Assembly (NCBI GenBank): GCA_036012155.1 | Contig: DASCOT010000063.1 | Location: 1 to 9,598 of the forward strand | DNA: 9,598 nt | DNA from: DASCOT01 sp036012155 | GTDB lineage: Bacteria > Acidobacteriota > UBA890 > WLXD01 | Reading direction: 5' to 3' | Program-made: the position numbers and the translations under genes | Part shown: positions 1-6,817 of the stretch, in pieces | Position numbering within the stretch: position 1 is the stretch's first letter | Layout: every line of letters begins with the position of its first letter | The notes under the pieces: model-generated | The model's database searches: none | Told to the model about the DNA's origin: nothing | The model's input: only the letters and a program-made list of their open reading frames with translations

Positions 1-267
1 AGAGTGCACCAGCTGGTCGGCGATGGAGCCCTCGGCTGGCCTGAATACGCCCCTTTCGATGGCGTGATCGTCACGGCGGCGCCCACCGCAGTACCCGAGT
101 GCCTGGTCGAGCAACTCGGCATCGGCAACCTCGTGTTGCCCATCGGCACCGTGGAAGGGACGCAGGAGCTGGTACGGCTCGAGAAAGACCGCTCGGGACA
201 TCTGGCTCGCCAGCGCGTTGCTCCGGTACGCTTCGTGCCCCTGGTCCCACCACCGGCCCATGATTAG
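1..267 (+). CDS. pcm: Protein-L-isoaspartate O-methyltransferase, C-terminal part (5' end outside window)
   Basis: The frame is open from the first base, so the gene begins upstream and only about the last 88 residues are seen. The segment reads GDGALGWPEYAPFDGVIVTA, which matches the family's GDG-x-GWPE-x-APFD-x-I-x-VTAA block in the SAM-binding Rossmann fold. It is followed by the VPECLVEQL helix, a VLPIGT strand, the QELVRLEKD block and the terminal PVRFVPL motif, all in family order. The enzyme methylates isoaspartyl residues in damaged proteins using S-adenosylmethionine, in the cytoplasm, starting their repair. The gene ends in TAG and is convergent with the DUF72 gene, 22 nt away; I see no clear hairpin terminator between them. 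The GTG at position 4 is inside the coding region and is not a start. The identification is secure; the missing N-terminal half cannot be assessed. Confidence 0.92.
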   Translation, partial: RVHQLVGDGALGWPEYAPFDGVIVTAAPTAVPECLVEQLGIGNLVLPIGTVEGTQELVRLEKDRSGHLARQRVAPVRFVPLVPPPAHD

Positions 268-289
268 CTGGCACCCTCACCGTTACCGG

Positions 290-985
290 CTATGCATCAA
301 GGCCGAGCATCGCGCGCGCCATGCGCGGCCCGGCTCCATCGTCCTCGTGCTTGAAGAACACGAAAGCCTCCGTCCACGGCATGTCTCGTATGCGATCGCG
401 CCACTCGTCGAGAGCCGCGGCGTCGTAGCCATCACGGCGGAGCCTCAGATATCCCCAGCTCGCGGTGGCCACCAACGGCACCTCCACCTTCCCGCCGTCG
501 GCGATCACCAGTGCCGAGTCAAACTCGCGAAGCGCTTCGTACACGTCGGCATCAAACCAGGATTCATTGCGAAACTCGAACGCCACGCGGTCACCCTTCG
601 CTACGCGCTGCAGGAAAGCGCGTAGCGCCTCGATGTCCTTCTTGGCGTACGGTGGCATTTGGACAAGATGCGCGCCAAGGCGACTGCCAAGCTCGGCGGT
701 AACGCCGAATAGATACTCGAGCAACTCGTCGTCGGCCCGGAGTCTGGAAAAATGGGAAATGCGACGCGTCGCCTTCAGGACAAAGCGGAACTCATCGGGC
801 ACGACCTGCTGCCACCTCGACACCGTCTTTGCCGACGGCATCCGATAGAACGTGTTGTTGATCTCCACGCTCGGCAGCTGTCCGGCATAGAACTCGAGCA
901 TTCGCGTGTCCGGAAGATCAGCGGGATAGAAGTTTCCTTTCCACGCCTTGTATGAGAAGCCGCTGGTTCCGGCCAGGATTTGCAC
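290..985 (-). CDS. DUF72 (YecE-like) family protein
   Basis: 231-residue soluble protein of the DUF72 family, which has a TIM-barrel fold and no firmly established reaction. Signature blocks are in order: GTSGFSYKAWKGNFYP at residues 6-21, the VEINNTFYRMPS block at 40-51 followed by a W-x-x-x-x-P segment (58-63), FRFVLKATRRISH at 66-78, the LVQMPP strand at 107-112, VAFEFRNESWF at 134-144, and the C-terminal FVFFKHEDDGAGPRMA block that corresponds to the family's YFNND-like motif. Length is near the lower end of the usual 230-300 residues. The start is GTG (985-983); GAGG at 995-992 with a 6-nt spacer supports it, and the GTSGF motif sits close to the N-terminus as usual. It lies 69 nt downstream of the membrane protein gene and may be the last gene of the minus-strand series. 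Family assignment is confident; function is unknown. Confidence 0.9.
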   Translation of the reverse strand: MQILAGTSGFSYKAWKGNFYPADLPDTRMLEFYAGQLPSVEINNTFYRMPSAKTVSRWQQVVPDEFRFVLKATRRISHFSRLRADDELLEYLFGVTAELGSRLGAHLVQMPPYAKKDIEALRAFLQRVAKGDRVAFEFRNESWFDADVYEALREFDSALVIADGGKVEVPLVATASWGYLRLRRDGYDAAALDEWRDRIRDMPWTEAFVFFKHEDDGAGPRMARAMLGLDA

Positions 986-991
986 GCTTTG

Positions 992-995
992 CCTC
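992..995 (-). promoter_or_regulatory. Ribosome binding site for the DUF72 gene
   Basis: On the minus strand GAGG lies 6 nt before the GTG codon at 985. It decides the start, since no ATG is near and the family's N-terminal GTSG motif begins only six residues in. Confidence 0.6.
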
Positions 996-1054
996 GTCTG
1001 GGCCTACCCGGTCCGAGCGGGGCGAAACGGTCACCCCAGCTCGGGCGTCGGGCA

Positions 1055-1681
1055 CTAGTCATTGTGGTCACGGATCAACCGACCGCCCCTGTACAGCAAC
1101 AGCAAGCCCGCCATCTGCACGACATGGTATAGGTCGTTGTGGTTGAAGTAGCGGTGAAGGCCCACGCCGCCTGCCTGGATTGCGGCGCCGGCCAGGGTTA
1201 CCAGGAGGCCCGCCACTATCCAGCCGGCGCCCGGCACGCGGCGGTACATCTGGACCAGCTGCAACACAAGCACGACGGCCATCTGAGGCACGTAGTCGAC
1301 GAGGACCCAGAAGAAGTCGTCGTGCTGCACCATCCAAGCCGCGTATGCGACGAGCACGACGATCGCCAGCGCCAACAATGCGCGGCGCGGTGCGGCTCGC
1401 AGCGACGCATACGCACTGGCAGCCAGGAACAGGAACGCCGTCGCACCGATCGCCAAAACAGTGAGCTTCCAAAGTACGGCGTGAGCTCCAGCTCCGAGAT
1501 ACGGTCGAAGGCCGTGTGACGTGCCTCCCACGAACGCCGCGAACCCCACGCTCCAGAGGCTCGCGGCGAGCAATGTCCGCGCTCTCGTAGGGGTCGCGTG
1601 CCCCAACAGCCGTGTCCCCAACCAGCCTGCGAGCGCTGCCAACAGGTAGTCGGTGAGCGTTGTCATCGGCTCGGCAATCAT
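1055..1681 (-). CDS. Seven-helix integral membrane protein with HNDLYH motif (DUF6962-like)
   Basis: 208-residue protein with about seven hydrophobic helices, at roughly residues 8-26, 37-57, 68-91, 100-118, 122-145, 152-174 and 184-200. Polar residues cluster at helix ends: TSHG at 54-57, HDD at 120-122, D129, and a C-terminal GLHRYFNHNDLYHVVQM stretch at 174-190. The last motif recalls small uncharacterised bacterial membrane proteins grouped as DUF6962; I name that from memory and am not certain. The combination of seven helices, an SH pair early, an acidic residue in the middle and paired histidines in the last helix also resembles the layout of CREST-type membrane hydrolases, but spacing differs and this is speculation. 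I chose ATG 1681, 20 nt after the stop of the upstream HEAT/cyclophilin gene; a GTG at 1717 would overlap that gene by 16 nt. It is probably translated from the same mRNA. Function unknown. Confidence 0.78.
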   Translation of the reverse strand: MIAEPMTTLTDYLLAALAGWLGTRLLGHATPTRARTLLAASLWSVGFAAFVGGTSHGLRPYLGAGAHAVLWKLTVLAIGATAFLFLAASAYASLRAAPRRALLALAIVVLVAYAAWMVQHDDFFWVLVDYVPQMAVVLVLQLVQMYRRVPGAGWIVAGLLVTLAGAAIQAGGVGLHRYFNHNDLYHVVQMAGLLLLYRGGRLIRDHND

Positions 1682-1701
1682 GCGCTCTGTCCCGCCATCG
1701 C

Positions 1702-3861
1702 CTATTCGTCGAGCCACACTCGCATGCGGTCGTCCGGCTGGACGAGCTCGATCGCTCGCTGACCATCGACCACTCGGCCGACGATCGGGTACTCCCCGGT
1801 CAGATGCGGCTGGGCGGCGTGGGCAACGAAGAACTGCGAACGGGCGCTGTCCCGACCGGCGTGCGCCAGCCCGACGCTGCCCCGCACGTAGCCGATGGGG
1901 GAATCCTCATTGCGCAACGCCGGCGCCAAGGATCCGTCGACCGCCGCTCCACCTTGAGTCACGAACCCCGCGATGACTCGATGAAACCGACTCCCGTCGA
2001 AGAACCCGGCCACCGTCAGGTCGATCAGTTGGATGACGCTCAACGGGGCCCAATCAGGACGAAGCTCGATCACCACCTCCCCCCGGTCGGTCTCCAGGCG
2101 GAGGCGCGTCGTTAGTTGCTGTAGGGCCAGGGCGCGTTCGGCGAGCTCGACGTAGATGCCGCGGTCACGGCCCGCGGCGTGCGGCGCCAGCAGCGCCCCG
2201 ATGTCGCTCATCTCCCCTTGCGTCTCTAGAACACCACCTAGCTCCTCGAGAGCGGCGAGTCGAACGAACCGATCGGGCTCGTCGCGGATGAGCGACAGTC
2301 GCCGTACCAGGAGATCACGGCCAACAGCAGCGAGCGCCCGCAGCGCCGCCAGCCGCAGGGCGCGACTCTCTGAGCCACGCTGATCGAAATAGCGTCGCCA
2401 GAGCCGGTCAGCCAATTGTGTCTGCAAGCCCGGGGCATCATGAAACAATGCCGCCTGATGGTGCCGCGCAACCAGATCGAGAGCTTGCTCCTCGAGGTCT
2501 CCGTCGAGCAGGTCGAACGCTAGCTGATACGCCTCCTCCGGAGCGCGATCCTCCAGTTCTGCCAGCAGCGCTACGCGCACTGGGAGAGGACCGGAGCGCC
2601 GCAGAGCGGCGGCCAACGACTGATCCACCGGCAACTCGGAGCGCATCAGGGCTTTGGCAAACAAGACGGCCTCGAGCCTGGATTCGTCCATGTGCTCGAG
2701 CAAAGCGGCGTCGGTCTCGCCAGCGTCCTCGATTCCGATGCGCCGGCGCGTCCGAACGATGGCCTCCCCGACCAGCTTGCCGGAGCCGCGCAGCAATCCC
2801 TCCATCGCCGCCAGCCGAATGCTGCCTTCCTCTTCGTCCAACGCCTCCAGCAGGCGGTCGGAAGCGACTCCGCGGCTGTCGAGCGTCACCGCGAGGGCGC
2901 GCAGGGCACAGCTGCGAACATGGAGGTCACGGTCGAGCGACCGCCTCAGAACCGCCACGAACGCGTCGTCGCCGGCGCCCTCCGCCTCCCAAGTAGTTTC
3001 CAACCAGGTCAGCGCTTCGCACTGCAGGCGACGGTCACGAATTCCCAGCAGGCGGACGGCATTGGATTCGGCGACGCGCTGCGGCGCACCGCGCAGCCCG
3101 CGCACCGCCATCAAGCGCACCTCGTCATCGGGATCGTCGATCAAGGGCAGCAGCTGCGGCATGGCATTGGCATCGGTCAGGCGACGCAGAGTGTGGGCGG
3201 CTGCCAGACGGACGCCGGCGACCGGCCAGCCAGTGAAGGGCCGTATGGCACTGGCGTCGGCTCCTTCTAGTCGCCACCAGCTGTTGAGCATCGCCGCCAG
3301 CACCGCTGGACGTGGACGCGTTTCTGGGGTGCCTTGACCAGCGTGGCGCAACCAGTCGGCCACCGCCGTCGCCGCACCGCCATCAACCATGCCCAACGCC
3401 CATGCGGCCTGCTCCGCCACCAGGCCGTCCGGGGCGCCGATCAACGTCAGCAAGGCGTCGCGAGCACGTACACGCTCGGCGTCTTCGGTAGCCACCGAAA
3501 GCCCGTACTCGAGGCGTCCGAGACCGAAAGCCGCGGCGGCACGAACCACTGTTTCGGGATCACGGGTGAGCTCGATCAGTCGCGACAGCAAGCGCGGCGA
3601 GCCGACGCGGCCAAGGGCAAGGGCCGCCCGTGATCGCGTCTCGGTGTCGGGCGACATGGTCAAGTCGAGGAGCCCTTCAGCAGCATATCGCCGGTCCTCG
3701 GACTCGAGAATCAATGCCGCAGCTTCCACCGAGGCCGGCAGCCCTGGCGGCCAGCCGACGGCGGCTCCGTCTGGCTCGACGCTGCCGACTTGCTGAATAC
3801 CCCTGGCTCCAGACGCGATGAGTCCTGTCAATAGGACAAGCACAGCCAGCACGCGCATCAT
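1702..3861 (-). CDS. Exported HEAT-repeat protein with C-terminal cyclophilin-type peptidyl-prolyl isomerase domain
   Basis: 719 residues. Residues 1-21 form a short signal peptide (MMR, then a Leu/Val-rich core, then ASGARG); no lipobox cysteine is visible, so a soluble periplasmic protein is likely. Residues about 45-580 are helical HEAT repeats, seen as recurring D-P-(D/E)-x-x-V-R-x-x-A-x-x-x-L units, for example near 73-87, 101-116 and several later copies. Residues 585-719 are a cyclophilin domain: TDRGEVVIEL strand, A-P-x-S-V-x-x-x-I-x-L, FHRVIAGFVTQGG with the catalytic arginine at about 628, GLAHAGRDSARSQFFV at about 665-679, and PHLTGEYPIVGRV. Like most bacterial cyclophilins it lacks the tryptophan of human CypA. 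The HEAT array probably holds a partner while the isomerase acts on prolyl bonds. The start ATG at 3861 overlaps the pabC stop in an ATGATGA arrangement, implying translational coupling; ATG 3876 is an alternative start. Confidence 0.9.
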   Translation of the reverse strand: MMRVLAVLVLLTGLIASGARGIQQVGSVEPDGAAVGWPPGLPASVEAAALILESEDRRYAAEGLLDLTMSPDTETRSRAALALGRVGSPRLLSRLIELTRDPETVVRAAAAFGLGRLEYGLSVATEDAERVRARDALLTLIGAPDGLVAEQAAWALGMVDGGAATAVADWLRHAGQGTPETRPRPAVLAAMLNSWWRLEGADASAIRPFTGWPVAGVRLAAAHTLRRLTDANAMPQLLPLIDDPDDEVRLMAVRGLRGAPQRVAESNAVRLLGIRDRRLQCEALTWLETTWEAEGAGDDAFVAVLRRSLDRDLHVRSCALRALAVTLDSRGVASDRLLEALDEEEGSIRLAAMEGLLRGSGKLVGEAIVRTRRRIGIEDAGETDAALLEHMDESRLEAVLFAKALMRSELPVDQSLAAALRRSGPLPVRVALLAELEDRAPEEAYQLAFDLLDGDLEEQALDLVARHHQAALFHDAPGLQTQLADRLWRRYFDQRGSESRALRLAALRALAAVGRDLLVRRLSLIRDEPDRFVRLAALEELGGVLETQGEMSDIGALLAPHAAGRDRGIYVELAERALALQQLTTRLRLETDRGEVVIELRPDWAPLSVIQLIDLTVAGFFDGSRFHRVIAGFVTQGGAAVDGSLAPALRNEDSPIGYVRGSVGLAHAGRDSARSQFFVAHAAQPHLTGEYPIVGRVVDGQRAIELVQPDDRMRVWLDE

Positions 3862-4679
3862 TCGACTGACGCCCATCCGAAAGCAGCTAGGGCGCCGCGA
3901 AGGCGCGCCGCGAGCCCCCCGACAGCGCGCTGCTGACACCCGACCATGCGAACCGGTAGCACGCCGATCAGACTGTTGGCCAACGTTAGCTCATCGGCAT
4001 CCGTCAGGTCCGCTTCCTCCAGTCGTCCCTCCACCACCAGACCAGCTTCGAGCAAGCGTCGGCGGACGGTGCCCGGCAGACAGCCTTCGTCAAGCGGCGG
4101 CGTCACAATGGAATCACCCATTCGCGCTATCACGTTGCTTCTCGTCCCCTCGGCTACCCTGCCTCGGCGGTTGAGCAAGATTCCCTCGAAGGCGCCTTGC
4201 TCGGCTGCCGTCGCTAACGCCATCGACTGACGCTGCCACGAGATCGACTTCACCCGCCGGAGCGGGTCCTTCTCGTCCACCGACAGCTCCGGGACTACGA
4301 CGACCGCCACCCCTGCATCGTATGCGTCGGTGTCCGGTGGAGAATAGGAGGTAACCGTCACCAGCCGGGTCGGGCCAAGTTCGGGACTCCCCCGCGTGAC
4401 GGTCACCCGCAGCCGCGCAGCCAGCTGGGGCGCGCCGGCGGCCACCGCGTCGATGGCAGCACCTACTTCATCCCGACTTTCCGGAATCGGTAACCGAATC
4501 CGGGCGAGGCCATCAAACAGGCGGTCCAGGTGCGCCTCGGCATCCAGTGGCTGCCGACAGTCGACTCGCAGCGTCTCGAAGAGACCGTCGCCGACCATGA
4601 AACCGGCGTCGGTGCGCTCGATGTGGACGCGATGGCTCTCGATCAGAGCCCCGTTCAGGTAGGCGAGCGCTTCAGCCAA
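3858..4679 (-). CDS. pabC: Aminodeoxychorismate lyase, PLP-dependent class IV aminotransferase family
   Basis: 273 residues, the normal length for the fold type IV aminotransferase/lyase family. Motifs: YLNG at 7-10, GDGLFETLRV at 30-39, HLDRL at 50-54 with the phosphate-binding arginine R53, the catalytic lysine K144 in RRVKSISWQ, then GAFEGILLN, the EGTRSN block at 177-182 and the LPGTVRR PLP-phosphate loop at 201-207. PabC releases pyruvate from 4-amino-4-deoxychorismate to give 4-aminobenzoate for folate. The family cannot be told from D-amino-acid or branched-chain aminotransferases by motifs alone; its place directly after pabA and pabB remnants makes PabC the best reading. The start appears to be TTG at 4679, overlapping the pabB stop by 8 nt; no good ATG or GTG is available before the YLNG motif, so coupling to upstream translation is likely. 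The stop overlaps the next gene's start. The gene looks intact although its partners are broken. Confidence 0.85.
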   Translation of the reverse strand: MAEALAYLNGALIESHRVHIERTDAGFMVGDGLFETLRVDCRQPLDAEAHLDRLFDGLARIRLPIPESRDEVGAAIDAVAAGAPQLAARLRVTVTRGSPELGPTRLVTVTSYSPPDTDAYDAGVAVVVVPELSVDEKDPLRRVKSISWQRQSMALATAAEQGAFEGILLNRRGRVAEGTRSNVIARMGDSIVTPPLDEGCLPGTVRRRLLEAGLVVEGRLEEADLTDADELTLANSLIGVLPVRMVGCQQRAVGGLAARLRGALAAFGWASVE

Positions 4680-4926
4680 CTCTCAACGCCTGTAGAAAAG
4701 CCCGTGCCTTCGCCATCGTCTCCTCACGCTCAGCGCGCGGATCGGAGTCCGCCACAATACCGGCGCCGGCATGGTAGTCGACCCGATCGGCGGTCACGAC
4801 CGCGGTGCGTATCGCCACCGAAAGCTCCATGTCTCCGCCGGCATCGATCCATCCGATGGCCCCCATGGCCGGGCCGCGGCGAAACGGCTCCTCGGCGGCG
4901 GAGACCTTCATGGCCTGGGCCCGAAC
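4672..4926 (-). pseudogene. pabB: pabB remnant: C-terminal ~84 codons of aminodeoxychorismate synthase component I
   Basis: From the codon for V at 4926 the frame reads VRAQAMKVSAAEEPFRRGP, then MGAIGW, then the strands of the chorismate-binding fold (DMELSVAIRTAVV), the AGAGIVADSDP motif and a closing E-x-x-E-T-x-x-K-A-R-A-x-L helix. This is the last fifth of a PabB/TrpE-type chorismate-binding enzyme, which normally has about 450-500 residues. The TGAPK-x-R-A segment that should precede it is cut in the middle: upstream of 4926 the sequence becomes the N-terminus of pabA in another frame. An ATG at 4911 overlaps the stop of the pabA fragment (ATGA), so a 79-residue peptide could still be made, but it lacks nearly all substrate-binding residues. 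It overlaps pabC by 8 nt. Homology is clear; whether the loss is biological or an assembly fault is open. TrpE is a possible alternative parent, made unlikely by pabC next door. Confidence 0.8.
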
Positions 4927-5087
4927 GGGCCTGGCGACAAGACAATGCGATCCGGTCGGCAGTTCGCGATCTCATCGAGAGTCACTGCGTCGGACCGACG
5001 CACAGTGCAATCGACACCCTGCGCAGACATCATCTGGACCAGGTTCCAGGTGAAGGAATCGTAGTTGTCGAGAACGAGCACACGCAT
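4908..5087 (-). pseudogene. pabA: pabA remnant: N-terminal ~55 codons of the glutamine amidotransferase subunit
   Basis: From ATG 5087 the frame reads MRVLVLDNYDSFTWNLVQ, the hallmark N-terminus of PabA/TrpG class I glutamine amidotransferases, and continues to RIVLSPGP, the conserved SPGPG segment near residue 55 of a normally ~190-residue protein. Immediately after it the homology stops; the frame adds FGPRP and ends at TGA 4910-4908. The nucleophile elbow (G-x-C-x-G-H-Q) and the catalytic His-Glu pair are absent, so the product could not release ammonia from glutamine. The missing sequence and the missing front of pabB are contiguous in the usual pabA-pabB-pabC order, so a single collinear deletion explains both. 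It follows the transporter gene by 85 nt in the same direction. TrpG cannot be excluded as parent, since PabA and TrpG are often the same protein. Confidence 0.8.
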
Positions 5088-5172
5088 GGTGGCTAGCTTC
5101 CCGGACGGAGGGCAGGTTGGTGGCGCCGCTCGGGCAGGCTCGCGAGCATCATCCGGCTTCGCCCACCGGAGG

Positions 5173-6504
5173 CTATCCCAGCCAGCCGGACAACAGGGCA
5201 ACGAGAACCGCCGCCGGGACGACATAGCGAACCCAGAAGAACCATGCGCTGACCCACCAGGGGCACGAGCCCGACCTCGTCAGCTGTTGGCGTACCGACG
5301 ATCGTCCCAGCCCCCAGGCCAGGGCCACAACGGCGGCGACACTGCCCACCGGTTGCATCGTCGAACCCCACAGCAGGTCGCTCCAGACGATGTAGTCGAG
5401 TGACAGCATCGCCGGCAAGCCGGCCAGCACGAGCAGCGTCGAGATCACCCACGCCGAGCGGCCGCGGCTCCAGCCGCGCGAGTCGGCCAACGATCCGACC
5501 AGCACTTCGATGGCGGCTACGCCGGAAAGGAAGGCGATACACAGAAGACCGAGAAAGAACGCCACTCCGAAGACAGGCCCGGCCGGCATGGCGACGAATG
5601 CTGCTGGCATGACCTCGAAGAGCAACGGCGGACCGGTTGCCGGCGATAGCCCGTAGGCGAAGGCAACCGGGATCACGATCAGCGCCGCCAGGATGCTGGC
5701 TGCAACGTCGCCCACCGCGGTCGAGATCGCGCGGCGCGGCAACGGCGCGTCCGCGGGCAGGTAGGAGCCATAGATCACCAAGAACGTTCCGCCGAGCCCG
5801 AGCGAGAAATACGCCTGTCCAACAGCAGCCATCACCGCCAGCGGCGTAAGCGCCCGCCAGTCGAAAGTGAACAGGTAGCGAAAGCCTTCTCCGGCGCCTG
5901 GCAGCGACAGCGACCACGCCACCAGACCCAGTGTAAGGACACCGAACACCGGTAAGAACACGCTACTGATACGCTCGATACCGCTACGAACTCCCCTGGT
6001 TACAACGGTTGCCGCCGCACCGGCCACAATCGCAGAGCACAGCATCTGCACGGGCCATCGGGCGTGCAGGGCGGCAAAGCTGGCGCTCGAAATCTCGTTG
6101 AGGCCCAACGCCCAGCCCAATGACATGACGAGGTACGCCAACAACCACCCGAGCACTACGAGGTAGTAGGTCATCGCCATCGCAACGCCGACGAACAACA
6201 GCTGACCGATCTGTCGCCCAGCCGGCACCCCGGCGCGAACGAACGCTTCCACCGGTCCCCGCCCTGTGGCCCGCCCCAGCATGAGCTCGGCAAGCAACGC
6301 CGGAACACCCACCACCACCACGATAAGGAGGTAGATCGCGAGGAAGGCACCTCCCCCGAAAATCCCCATCATGTATGGGAAGCGCCAGAAGTTGCCGAGG
6401 CCGATCGACACTCCAAGAAGAGCGAAGATCATTCCCCACCCCGACGAGAACGTTTCGCGCTCAGCCGCGGCGTCCGGGCGCCGCTGGTTACCGTTGGTAG
6501 CCAT
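5173..6504 (-). CDS. Sodium-dependent transporter, neurotransmitter:sodium symporter (NSS/SNF) family
   Basis: 443 residues with about eleven to twelve hydrophobic helices, as in bacterial NSS proteins of the LeuT fold. The unwound TM1 signature GLGNFWRFPY is at residues 35-44, with N38 at the sodium-binding position, preceded by the FSSGWG cap. TM2 ends with GVPALLAELMLGR (67-78), the usual P-x-x-x-x-E-x-x-x-G motif. TM6 is AVGQAYFSLGLGGTFLVIYGSY at 227-248, and TM8 carries SGVAAIEVLVG near 327-337. The family co-imports amino acids or related small molecules with sodium across the inner membrane; the substrate cannot be told here. I chose ATG 6504 because it places the conserved segment about 17 residues in; a GTG at 6537 would add 11 residues. 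Neither has a strong Shine-Dalgarno sequence. It heads the minus-strand gene series, 85 nt before the pabA remnant, with no obvious functional tie to folate synthesis. Confidence 0.9.
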   Translation of the reverse strand: MATNGNQRRPDAAAERETFSSGWGMIFALLGVSIGLGNFWRFPYMMGIFGGGAFLAIYLLIVVVVGVPALLAELMLGRATGRGPVEAFVRAGVPAGRQIGQLLFVGVAMAMTYYLVVLGWLLAYLVMSLGWALGLNEISSASFAALHARWPVQMLCSAIVAGAAATVVTRGVRSGIERISSVFLPVFGVLTLGLVAWSLSLPGAGEGFRYLFTFDWRALTPLAVMAAVGQAYFSLGLGGTFLVIYGSYLPADAPLPRRAISTAVGDVAASILAALIVIPVAFAYGLSPATGPPLLFEVMPAAFVAMPAGPVFGVAFFLGLLCIAFLSGVAAIEVLVGSLADSRGWSRGRSAWVISTLLVLAGLPAMLSLDYIVWSDLLWGSTMQPVGSVAAVVALAWGLGRSSVRQQLTRSGSCPWWVSAWFFWVRYVVPAAVLVALLSGWLG

Positions 6505-6736
6505 CCGCACGTGGCGCCTGGCAGCCTCGCTGTTCACTGGCCGCGGCGCTTTGTTTCAGGACACTCGATCGGGGCGGCACGTCGCTGGCACAAGGCTGGG
6601 GTGGGCGAGCTCCAGACCCGGAATTATCCCATAGCGGCCGGGCACCGGGGCAACCGTACCAATCGAGGGGGCTGCGCGCCATCCCGACGGTCATACGTGG
6701 CCGCAAGCATCTTTTTCACCGTCTAAAAGAAGAATA

Positions 6737-6773
6737 TTGACTTGTGACGTTTAACTACGTCAGTATTACGTCT
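6737..6773 (+). promoter_or_regulatory. Probable promoter/operator with three ACGTC boxes
   Basis: TTGACT at 6737-6742 matches the sigma-70 -35 box in five of six positions; the -10 is unclear (the best nearby, AGTATT at 6762-6767, is 19 nt away and poor). Overlapping it, TGACGT (6745-6750) and ACGTCA (6757-6762) form a perfect 6-bp inverted repeat with a 6-nt spacer, and ACGTCT (6768-6773) repeats the second half-site 11 nt on, one helical turn. This is the look of a binding site for a dimeric regulator. No particular regulator is recognised. Confidence 0.4.
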
Positions 6774-6778
6774 ATGGA

Positions 6779-6804
6779 TAGTTATTAGTAGGTTTTAATA
6801 ACTA
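6779..6804 (+). promoter_or_regulatory. Inverted repeat (hairpin or operator) just upstream of the GGDEF/HD-GYP gene
   Basis: TAGTTATTA (6779-6787) and TAATAACTA (6796-6804) are perfect 9-nt inverted copies around an 8-nt loop. An alternative pairing, TATTAGT (6783-6789) with ACTAATA (6801-6807), reaches the edge of the Shine-Dalgarno sequence. It may be a regulator site or an AT-rich mRNA hairpin affecting translation. There is no U-tract, so it is not an intrinsic terminator. Confidence 0.45.
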
Positions 6805-6806
6805 AT

Positions 6807-6811
6807 AGAGG
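6807..6811 (+). promoter_or_regulatory. Ribosome binding site deciding a TTG start
   Basis: AGAGG ends 6 nt before TTG at 6818-6820. The first in-frame ATG (6896) lacks a comparable upstream site, so this element favours the TTG start for the GGDEF/HD-GYP protein. Confidence 0.6.
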
Positions 6812-6817
6812 TCATTC

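Larger units (their letters stand above)
6505..6817. other. Divergent intergenic region with GC-rich left part and AT-rich right part
   Basis: No convincing gene lies in these 313 nt. The left two thirds, on the transporter side, are GC-rich like the rest of the window. On the minus strand there, GATAAT (6628-6623) is preceded by TTGCCC (6653-6648) with a 19-nt spacer, a weak promoter candidate for the transporter gene. From about 6711 the composition changes abruptly to AT-rich up to the start of the GGDEF/HD-GYP gene. That part holds a TTGACT -35-like hexamer at 6737-6742, three ACGTC boxes and an inverted repeat, described separately. The AT-rich stretch most likely carries the promoter and control region of the + strand gene. 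Confidence 0.6.

Noticed and set aside
1068..1766. Open frame of 232 codons overlapping the seven-helix protein
   Set aside because: It is arginine-rich and low in hydrophobic structure, whereas the other frame gives a coherent membrane protein.
5093..5917. Open frame of 274 codons on the same strand as the transporter gene
   Set aside because: Its translation is rich in Arg and Gly without helices or motifs, and it overlaps the NSS transporter in another frame.
6586..6600. Possible sigma-54 promoter (TGGCAC then TGGG)
   Set aside because: The -12 element lacks the required GC, and spacing to the next gene is not compelling.
6688..6703. Hairpin CGGTCA-TACG-TGGCCG followed by a T-run, as an intrinsic terminator
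   Set aside because: The stem includes a wobble pair, the T-run starts 8 nt later, and no + strand gene lies directly upstream to be terminated.
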